Source: Russula earlei (taxonomy: Eukaryota > Basidiomycota > Agaricomycetes > Russulales > Russulaceae). From it: 25,297 bases of DNA. Both the position numbers and the translations under genes were made by a program. Shown piece after piece: positions 18,424-25,297 of the stretch. The DNA is taken from assembly GCA_025769875.1 (NCBI GenBank), contig JAGFNK010000691.1:1-25297 (forward strand), read 5' to 3'. Position 1 is the stretch's first letter; each line of letters starts with the position of its first letter. The notes below the pieces were generated by a model that saw only the letters and a program-made list of their open reading frames with translations, ran no database searches and was not told the origin of the DNA.

Positions 18424-18524
18424 TTAAGGCACTTTGGAGCCTTAACACTAACCCTCTCGAAATAATCGAGAGGTACCGTCTCGAAACCATAGATCTCGCA
18501 CACGGTTCTTAAAAAGTAAGAACC
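18424..18524 (+). repeat. Three perfect hairpins at the LTR end and in the leader of C
   Basis: 18424-18445: arms TTAAGGC and GCCTTAA. 18453-18473: arms CCTCTCGA and TCGAGAGG, loop AATAA. 18504-18524: arms GGTTCTTA and TAAGAACC, loop AAAAG. A further 15-base one is at 18362-18376 (TGCTTGA-C-TCAAGCA). Confidence 0.75.
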
Positions 18525-18534
18525 ACCCTTGTAA

Positions 18535-19500
18535 CGCTTCAATAAAAGATCGAATAAACCTCTTTTCTTTGTCTTAACTAAAGTGCCTCAAGAATACACC
18601 TTAGAAGAAGATGAAGAAGAAGACGCTATCACTAGACACATCTTAAGTCTAAATCACTATTGAACCTGGGCCTCCACTGCATTTCCTGTTAACACCTTAA
18701 CAAACCTACATGACGTACCAGGAATAGAACCACCCCACGAAGACTTTCCTCATCTCATTGTCAAAGAATTCCTTGAAGTCTTACCATTTGGACAACTCCT
18801 AAGCCACGATGAACACGCATTATATCTTGAAACCCTTAGTCGACTCCTGCCACCAGCACAACAACAACTATTATATTGGCAACTTGCTCAAGCAAAGAAC
18901 ATCCAAGGACAACCAGTTGATTATCAGTCCCTGCGCTCTAGTGAATTGAATCTTTGGACCAGGATCATCCAGCCACGTCACCATCTCATTGTTAATTCTT
19001 TAAGAACAGGGTATCGCCTGTTTTACCTGGCTTGGACATACATCAGCTACTATTGTCTCACTGTCCAGTTCTACCACCTACGCCTCAACAGAATACAAAG
19101 GGAAAATCAATCTTACGTCCAACTTGCTGTTGTACCAGGAATACACAACACCTTTGATTGGGAGACTAACTCTTGGCTATACGACACCGACTATAATCAA
19201 CCTTGGGCAATTACCAGCCCAGACGCCTCATATACTGGTCCCCCTGCATACTATTCTGTCCCAGCAATCCTAGAAGCCTCGAGTCTCGCCCCTCGACCCC
19301 TCACACCAATTCAAACCACTGTCCCAACTAGCCAAGAACGTTGGTCTGCCAGCACAGAAAATACTGAGTCTAATCCGTGGACAGCAAGGTGTAACTGCAA
19401 GACAGAGTATTGCACGTGCAACTTTCGACCAGATACACCTCCTACTCCTGATGGGATCACCCTGTGGACACCAGGCGATAATCACCTCCCAATTCAGTAG
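18535..19500 (+). pseudogene. Element C ORF1a, unrecognised, upstream of gag (copy 2)
   Basis: Open from 18535 to a TAG at 19498-19500, about 320 codons, with one TGA at 18661 (CGA likely). It has no methionine codon in frame. Readable segments: an acidic N-terminus (EYTLEEDEEEDAI), EFLEVLPFGQLLSHDEHALY, WQLAQAKNIQGQPVDYQSL, then an aromatic stretch (LFYLAWTYISYYCLTVQFY), a Pro/Thr-rich linker and a Cys cluster, CNCKTEYCTCNF. It shares this structure with copy 1. I do not recognise the family. Start codon unknown: splicing, a non-AUG start or fusion to an upstream reading frame would be needed. Confidence 0.6.
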
Positions 19501-20084
19501 TCCTGGCTCCTCGACACAGAAGACATGCAACGCCTCAGCGAGCCCCCTCTAGAGAAACAGTTCCCAACGCAAGAGGATTCCTTGTTGAAAGACCATTACC
19601 TCCTACTCCCCCTGACGCTTACCTACCCCTGTTTACCAGTCGTATCCCTACCCCTGTCATACCTTCTCAACCCTTTGCATCGCCATTTGTTGAATCACCT
19701 GATAGTATTGACATTAGAAATACTGAACTTCACTCCTATCTACCAGAACAATCTTTCTTAGCCCTAAACCTACCTACACGTTTGAAAAGAGAACTACTTG
19801 AATTCAAGAACTATTGCACACAGGCTTGGCATCTTAGAACGACACACTTTGTAGTATATCAACATCCCACCAGAGAGATAAACGACTTTGCTATCTCACC
19901 AGCAAAATTTGAAGGATACTTGTGGAAAACCCAAGTAGTCTTGACCCAAAGCAGCATCACCAAAGAATACTCCCGAATCCACTTGAGAAAGCACCAAGGA
20001 AGACCCGACACTATTCGACTGAAACCAGCCTACACCATTGCATATCCTTGGAACAACGGCCATTGGACTATAACTGTTGTTTAG
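19480..20084 (+). CDS. Element C ORF1b, in the -1 frame of ORF1a (copy 2)
   Basis: Open for about 200 codons and overlapping the end of ORF1a by about 20 bases. The same -1 overlap exists in copy 1. Readable segments: ARGFLVERPLPPTPPDAYLP, PEQSFLALNLPTRLKREL, CTQAWHLRTTHFVVYQHP, GYLWKTQVVLTQSSI, RPDTIRLKPAYTIAYPW, ending GHWTITVV and TAG at 20082-20084. No ATG in frame. The stop lies four bases before the gag ATG. It may be made as an ORF1a-1b frameshift product. Function unknown. Confidence 0.6.
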
Positions 20085-20088
20085 ATCT

Positions 20089-20779
20089 ATGAGCACTAGG
20101 AGAGACATCACTGACGAAGAAGAAAATTTAATCCCACTCCTATTTGAAAACCTCAGCTACGACACCCAAGATCACTGTTACCGAGGAAGATTTGCGGGTA
20201 CACGTATTATCAACCATGGGAATCTTTCTGACACTTGGTTATACGAAGACGACAACGACGAAGTTACCACTGAACAACTTAAAGCAGCAGCCCCAGGAGC
20301 AGAGAACGTTCAGGACTTCAATCCTTATAATTACACAGGCCTCTTCCTAGATAAACCAGTCAAGTGGAGCCGTTCTAGAACACATTGGGTTTACTATAAC
20401 AATCAAGAAGTCGATTTTACAGCTAGAACAACTCAAGAAGTTACCGCTATCTTAGGAACTGCTCAAAGCACTCGAAGCACCACTCCAGGACCTTCCACCC
20501 GGTGTAATACCCAACAACCTACTCCTCATACAACTAGCAACGTACCACAAGCAGTCCCTCGAACGCTCACTCCAACTAGAATCCAATTACAAGGTTCAGC
20601 CCCACCTATTGTTACAACTGCAACAACTCAGAACCCCACCATGTCAAGCAATCCATGCCTCGTCGGAACAGCACCAGAACCCTTTGACGGAAAGGCTGAT
20701 AATGCAGAAGCCTTTTGGGCAGCCTTGGCCAATTATTATTACATCAATGGCGACTCCTTTACAGATGAAAGCAAGAAGG
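20089..20779 (+). pseudogene. gag: Element C gag, first part
   Basis: ATG at 20089. The N-terminal domain contains FEDLS-like LLFENLSYD, WLYEDDNDEV and SRTHWVYYNNQEVDF; this resembles the N-terminal domain of the A and B gags in the W.Y....G pattern. A Thr/Pro-rich linker is followed by the start of a capsid, PEPFDGKADNAEAFWAALAN. The sequence is cut by solo LTR F at the codons for Lys-Lys-Val. With F and one GAAGG removed, it joins 21747 in frame. Confidence 0.88.
20775..20779. repeat. Target-site duplication of solo LTR F, left copy
   Basis: GAAGG, repeated at 21742-21746. Confidence 0.9.
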
Positions 20780-21741
20780 TGTCAAGACTCACTGTTGAAC
20801 TATCCAGTTCAAGAGCGAGGGATAAGCTCGAAGACGAGTCGATAGATGTCCAAAACGGCATGGGCAAGGAGTAAAGTCCAGAGAAGTAACAGGTACCAGA
20901 GAGGCATGGTTACCGTGAGAGTAGGGCAATCACGCAGAGAGGAGGCCAGGATAGACACAAGGGGACGGTCCTTAAAGGAGTATCCCAGGAATGGAGAGTG
21001 CCATAAACAAATGGACAGTCTGAGGACTGTCCGCTACTTTATTGAGCGCTTATATACTACAAGAGGACTGCTATATAGGGAACAAGTCATAACCTTGTTA
21101 TCAAGCACAATAGAGTGATGAGTAAGAAGTCGGAGGATGCTTACTGAGCATGCTCAGTCATGCTCAGTAAGCTGCTGAGCAAGAAGGCTTCTCTTGATGA
21201 GTAAGAGCTTCCATTGTCCCCATGTTCACTGCTTAGTGCACGTGCGAGCACCTGATTCATTTCCTGCTAGTTAGTTTAGGGCCGGTCATTTGAGGACTTG
21301 TAGTTTGGTTAGGGAATAGTGTTATCTTATAAGGCCCTTATATAGTTCTATTAGGGTCCTTAGAGTCGACCCTAATACTTCTATTAAGGTCCTTAGTATT
21401 GCCTTATAGTTCGTTCTATAGTTATTAGAGTCGGTCTAATAACGTGTTGTAGGGCCTTTGATACCAGGTTAGTGCCTATTGTAGAGCTCCTAAGGTCGTT
21501 CCAAAGGGTCCTTAGGAAGGCCCTAATACTGTCTTTTGTTGCTAGAAGGGTTGCCTTTAAGTGGGGCTTGCTGTATGTCGATTGTGCCGAGAATCGCTCG
21601 CGCAACAATGCGCACGCGATATTGTGGATACCTCTACTCACCCCCTTTTGCTCGTGTGAACAGGGTGACACCATAGAGACTGGGTTTCCTCCTATAAGGA
21701 AGGGTCCTTCAAGGGCCCTCTCTGGAGAATGGTTCATGACA
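20780..21741 (-). mobile_element. Solo LTR F (962 bp) inside gag of element C
   Basis: Plus-strand ends TGTCAAGACTC and TTCATGACA, flanked by perfect GAAGG duplications; removal restores the gag frame. Orientation is minus: TATATAAG at 21056, hairpin at 21013-21032, and a minus-strand start TGTCATGAACC related to the starts of LTRs D and C. Its core, TCAGACTGTCCATTTG, is shared with LTR D. U3 contains three copies of GGTCCTTAG (21355, 21388, 21507) and a TGAGCATGCTCA palindrome near 21144. No gene in this stretch. Confidence 0.92.
21013..21056 (-). promoter_or_regulatory. Core promoter and start-site hairpin of LTR F
   Basis: TATATAAG (minus strand, 21056-21049) is followed by a perfect inverted repeat at 21013-21032: arms GGACAGTC and GACTGTCC, 4-base loop. 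This fits the layout of the other LTRs. Confidence 0.6.
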
Positions 21742-21746
21742 GAAGG
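21742..21746. repeat. Target-site duplication of solo LTR F, right copy
   Basis: GAAGG, paired with 20775-20779. Confidence 0.9.
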
Positions 21747-22564
21747 TCGCCGCTGCGCTAACCCACTTTAAAGTAGGAACACCCGCCGGAGCGTGGGCTA
21801 GAGAACAAACCACCAAGGCTATGGCTCATACCGTAGCAGACTATGGGTCATGGGATGACTTCAAGAAAGCCTTTGCCGATCACTTCATCCCTGCAGAAGC
21901 AGAATTGGCCGCTGCTAATACCATGCACACCTATTATCAAGGAAAACTACCATTTAATGAATGGTATCAGAAATGGTCGCACCATGCATCACGAGCTACC
22001 ACCGATGAAAGAACAAAGATGTACGCATTTAGGAAGAACATTAACCTGGCCTTACATCAGAAAATATTGGGAATCACACCAACACCAACTACACTTGCAG
22101 CCCTTGTCAAAGCAGCAAGAGAATTCGACAACCTTTTCCACCTATACAACTCTGCTGCTTTTCGAGGAGGACGCTCTGTGGGTGCCCGAGGATTAAACAC
22201 TCAAGGATCAGACAATCCATTGGAAATTAACTTGTACCAAGGAGAACCCAATGAACGACCCTGGGAATCCAGAAATGAAAGGAAACCCCTCACAGATGCA
22301 GAAAAAGAGTTTCGACGCCAGAACAATCTCTGTTATTATTGTGGAAAGAAGAATCATATGGCAAATCAATGTAGAGCAAAGAAAGTGGCTCAAGGACGCC
22401 AATGACAAGGATCTCGCCCCCAAACAGTCAGAGCTACTACCATCCAAGATGAAAACATCGAACCTGCACAAGAAGAACCCGTTCCTGTTGCATCACTAAC
22501 AACTTGGAGAGAAACACTTGCAGACTCGATCCTCTGCCCAAGATCTGCTCCTATGGATTTTTAA
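21747..22564 (+). pseudogene. gag: Element C gag, second part (capsid end and zinc knuckle)
   Basis: Resumes AALTHFKVGTPAGAWARE, then YGSWDDFKKAFADHF, the gypsy capsid core, LPFNEWYQKWSHHA, and a zinc knuckle CYYCGKKNHMANQC at about 22330-22375. A TGA at 22403-22405 (Gln-Arg-Gln likely, CGA to TGA) interrupts; the frame stays open to TAA at 22562-22564, ending SAPMDF. The end overlaps pol at GGATTTTT. Confidence 0.88.
22555..22562 (+). promoter_or_regulatory. Candidate -1 frameshift site, element C gag/pol
   Basis: GGATTTTT with gag codons GAT TTT TAA; the -1 frame reads GGA TTT TTA ATT into pol. Identical core to the sites in A and B. P-site slippage on the T-run before the stop codon is one possible mechanism. 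Confidence 0.5.
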
Positions 22565-24715
22565 TTGGACCCCCTTCTGCACTGAGAAGGGACGCGGTCC
22601 AAATCAGTACAATACAAAGAGAAATCAATTACCCCAAGGTTTTTACCAAGAATATTCGCTCCCCATCCATTGCCTTGAAAGTTACTTTAGTGGGGAAGAC
22701 AAGTGGCAAAGAAATCGGTGCAAGAGCCCTGCTTGACAGTGGAGCAGAAGGAATGATAATCCATGAACGATTCGCACAAAGACACCATCTGCACCTCCGA
22801 ACTATGACCAAACCATTGCCAGCACAGAATGTAGATGGAACACAAAATGCCAATGGACTAATACGCTTTAGCACTATCCAGAGACTTCGCATTCAAGCAC
22901 ATACAGGCGCTACTCATGACAAACAAGCAGTATTCCTTGTCACTAACATTGGAGATCACGACATCATCTTAGGAACAGACTGGCTACGACACAACAACCC
23001 AGATATCGATTGGGCAAATGACACAATCACGCTGAGGAATTGCCCCCGATCCTGCCTTACCACACACCCAAGCATAACCATTGCATCTGCATCTGGAACG
23101 CGGAATTACCAAATACAAGCGCTTACTTTCCCTGAAGAAGAAGAACCTGAATTTGCAAACGTTGCTGCACAAATCTTCCCAGATACTAAAGGACTATTGA
23201 ACCCATGTGTGGACGAACAAATCTACAACACATTTCGACCAGTGACAATCAGCATAAGAGCCAAATCAACCACAGCTACCAAACTAGCCCATGCAGAAAC
23301 ACCCCCCAAGACATTAGACGAACTTATCCCGGTCCAGTTCTTAAAATGGCGAAAGGTTTTTGACAAACAAGCCTCTCAACGCCTTCCTGCTCACCAACCA
23401 TGGAACCATGCAATCAATCTAAAACCAGGGATCGCCCAACGCGATTCTGGCATCTACCGACTTACTCCCAAGGAACTACAAGCCCTAAAAGAATACCTAG
23501 ACGAGCATTTGAAAAGAGGCACAATCCGACCATCAAAAGCAGCTATTGCCAGCCCATTCTTCTTTGTAGAGAAGAAAGGAGGAAATCTACGACCAGTACA
23601 AGACTACAGAGCCCTGAATACAGCAACTGTCAAAGACGTGTACCCACTACCCTTGATTCCTGAATTAATTGACAAACTCCAAGGAGCCCAATACTTTACC
23701 AAGTGTGACGTACAATGGGGATACAACAATATCCGCCTAAGAGAGGGCGATGAACACCTTGCAGCATTCAAGACACCATTAGGACTCTTCGAACCATTGA
23801 TAATGACATTTGGTCTCTGCAACACCCCAGCCACTTTCCAATGCTTTATGAACACCATCCTAGCGAAATACATTGCCACTGAACGAGTGGTTGTTTATCT
23901 AGACGATATACTAATCATGGCGCAAACCTTGAATGAACTCGACAACTGGACACATAAGGTCCTAAAAACACTCCAAGACCACAACTTATACTTGAAACCA
24001 GAGAAATGTGCTTTCCGACAAACCTCTATTAGTTACCTAGGCATCAATATCTCCCAAGGACGAATATCCATGGACCAAGACAAGTTAATAGGCATTACAA
24101 AATGGCCTACTCCGACCAATGTTACAGAAATACAAGCATTTCTAGGATTCTGCAACTTCTATCGACGATTTATCCACCAATACTCTCGAGTAGCACGGCC
24201 CTTGTTTAACTTAACAAAGAAAGAGAACCCCTTCAAGTGGGAAGACGATGAAGAACAAGCATTTCAGAAACTAATCCAAGCATTCACAATGGCGCCAATC
24301 CTCATGTTACCTGACCATACGAAACCCTTTCGACTCATCTGTGATGCAAGTGACTTTGCAGTTGGTGCAATCTTGGAACAACCCGATGAATTTAATAGAT
24401 ATCACCCAGTAGCCTATTTCTTGAAATCCTTGGACCCCGCACAACGAAATTACATGATCTACGATAAAGAACTCCTTGCTATCGTTTTATCCCTCTGGCA
24501 CTTCCGACACTACCTTGAAGGCGCTACACACCCCATTGATCTATGGACAGACCACAATAACTTGACATACTTCATGACAAAACAGAAACTCATGAGACGA
24601 CAAGCCTGATGGGCACTCCTCCTCAGCAATTTCGACTTCACCATCACCCACCACCCAGGAACTATGAACAAAGCAGATGGTCTGTCCAGGCGGCCAGACT
24701 TTAAAGAGGGGAATA
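22555..24715 (+). pseudogene. pol: Element C pol: protease, reverse transcriptase, RNase H
   Basis: The best-preserved coding region of the window, open for about 700 codons. Protease: ALLDSGAEGMI and DIILGTDWLRHNNPDIDW. RT: ASPFFFVEKKGGNLRPVQDY, FTKCDVQWGYNNIRL, AAFKTPLGLFEPLIMTFGL, the catalytic VVYLDD (23896-23907) and LGINISQGRI. RNase H: RLICDASDFAVGAIL, RNYMIYDKELLAI, WTDHNNLTYF. A TGA at 24607-24609 replaces the Arg of RRQARWALLL, after which the frame continues through ITHHPGTMNKADGLSRRPDF to a frameshift near 24715. All catalytic motifs of protease, RT and RNase H are present. Confidence 0.93.
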
Positions 24716-25297
24716 CAAAACGAAAATGATGGAAAGGTGCTCCTAGATGACAATGTTTTTAAAATTAGAGCAACCGCACCTCTGCTACAGAACCAATCGG
24801 CGACCAAGAACTTTGACAACAACTACGATCTAGCAAAGGACTATGACCCAGAAGTATCTAACGTTTAGCAATCATTATAAAGAATGGACCAAGAGCGACT
24901 ATCCAAGGCTTACAGGACTGGAACCTCGAAGATGGACTAATATTATTCAAAGGAAAGTCTATATCCCAAACAACGACACCCTAAGAAAGAAATTCTGAAA
25001 CTACCAACAACTCCCTTGCCACTGGGCTACCTTGCCAATGGAAAACTTATGAACTAATCAGCCAAACTATTGGTGGCCAGGAATGCTAACCTATGTCAAA
25101 GCTACGTAGACGGTTGCACAATTTGCCAAAGTACAAAGAACCGTCCAAAGACAGAAACACCCCTTGTACCAATTACACCAGCTGGAGAAGTATGGAAAAG
25201 CATTACTATGGACTTTATCACGGACCTACCATTTCACAAGGCTTCGACAGCCTCCTAGTCGTGGTAGATCGATTCAGTAAAGCAATAATCATTACCA
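24716..25297 (+). pseudogene. pol: Element C pol: integrase N-terminus, degenerate, runs off the window
   Basis: Pieces in several frames: KVLLDDNVFKIRATAPLL (after RNase H), ATIQGLQDWNLEDGLILFKG, VYIPNNDTLRKKF, NQPNYWWPGMLTYV, then CTICQSTKNRPKT of the zinc-binding region, SITMDFITDLP with the first catalytic Asp, and FDSLLVVVDRFSKAIIIT at the window end. At least four frame changes (near 24715, 24947, 25095 and 25235), and TGA/TAG stops, make it non-functional. The remaining core and 3' LTR lie outside. Confidence 0.85.

Larger units (their letters stand above)
17570..18447 (+). repeat. Element C 5' LTR (about 878 bp)
   Basis: Starts TGTTATGAACC, shared with solo LTR D and (as TGTCATGAACC) with solo LTR F, and likely ends GCCTTAACA at 18447. 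The TATA box is at 18207. The first 184-194 bases match LTR D, the rest does not. The end is placed by the TAACA terminus only, since the partner LTR is outside the window; an AATAAA at 18541 might argue for a later end. U3 and R/U5 carry several perfect hairpins. Confidence 0.65.

Noticed and set aside
17859..18447. TGTTACCGAG...CCTTAACA as a separate 589-bp LTR of element C
   Set aside because: The TGTTATGAACC start at 17570 is shared with solo LTR D, whose ends are proven by target duplications, so 17570 is preferred. No purine tract precedes 17859.
18448..18534. A self-priming or tRNA primer-binding site after the LTR of element C
   Set aside because: No stretch complementary to the start-site hairpin (expected AAGTCGAGCTT) or to an obvious tRNA 3' end could be found; only a 7-base match at 18424, too short to claim.
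20780..20874. Extension of element C gag beyond Lys-Lys-Val to a stop at 20872
   Set aside because: It reads into solo LTR F; the real capsid continues at 21747 after the target duplication.
21354..21515. Three GGTCCTTAG copies in U3 of LTR F as a tandem enhancer
   Set aside because: The copies are irregularly spaced and embedded in low-complexity AT/GGCCC-rich sequence; noted under LTR F but too weak to stand alone.
1..25297. Host genes, tRNA/rRNA, CRISPR arrays or a defence system
   Set aside because: Nothing beyond retrotransposon sequence could be supported. Repeats are LTRs, target duplications and short inverted repeats, not spacer arrays.

Overview
The window is an almost pure stack of decayed Ty3/gypsy (Metaviridae) LTR retrotransposons of chromovirus type. 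No host gene, rRNA, tRNA or CRISPR array was recognised. Integrases with C-terminal chromodomains, zinc-knuckle gags and the style of the LTRs point to a filamentous fungus, most likely a basidiomycete; that assignment is inference, because no single-copy host gene is present.

Layout. Element A is on the minus strand from the window start (partial 3' LTR, 1-55) to its 5' LTR at 15831-16157: LTR, PBS, gag, pol, an extra ORF3, polypurine tract, LTR. Its pol is cut twice. A complete minus-strand element B (4986-13512, two 530-bp LTRs, near-perfect 5-bp duplication) sits between protease and reverse transcriptase. A solo LTR D (1481-2310, duplication CCCTT) sits inside the chromodomain. Removing B and D, each with one target copy, restores A's reading frame exactly. 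To the right lies a truncated plus-strand ORF1 copy (16323-17569), then plus-strand element C: LTR (17570-18447), structured leader, a second ORF1 copy split into overlapping ORF1a/ORF1b, gag and pol, running off the window inside integrase. C's gag is interrupted by solo LTR F (20780-21741, duplication GAAGG), again with exact frame restoration.

How the parts work together. Each element encodes Gag (capsid plus zinc knuckle), then Pol (protease, RT, RNase H, integrase) in the -1 frame. All three gag/pol overlaps carry the same GGATTTTT string. In A and B the primer-binding site is complementary to the element's own LTR at the predicted mRNA 5' end, which is the Tf1/sushi self-priming arrangement rather than tRNA priming. 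All five LTR types carry a TATA box followed by a short inverted repeat whose second arm falls at about +34.

Less familiar parts: (1) ORF3, a proline-rich zinc-knuckle ORF between pol and the 3' LTR, shared by A and B; (2) ORF1a/1b of C, a methionine-free, unrecognised two-frame ORF lying 5' of gag and ending four bases before the gag ATG; (3) a series of perfect short hairpins through the LTR and leader of C. Coding regions are broken mainly by TGA codons where Arg CGA is expected, twice confirmed against an intact paralogue, which suggests CpG deamination. No complete, active element is present in the window.
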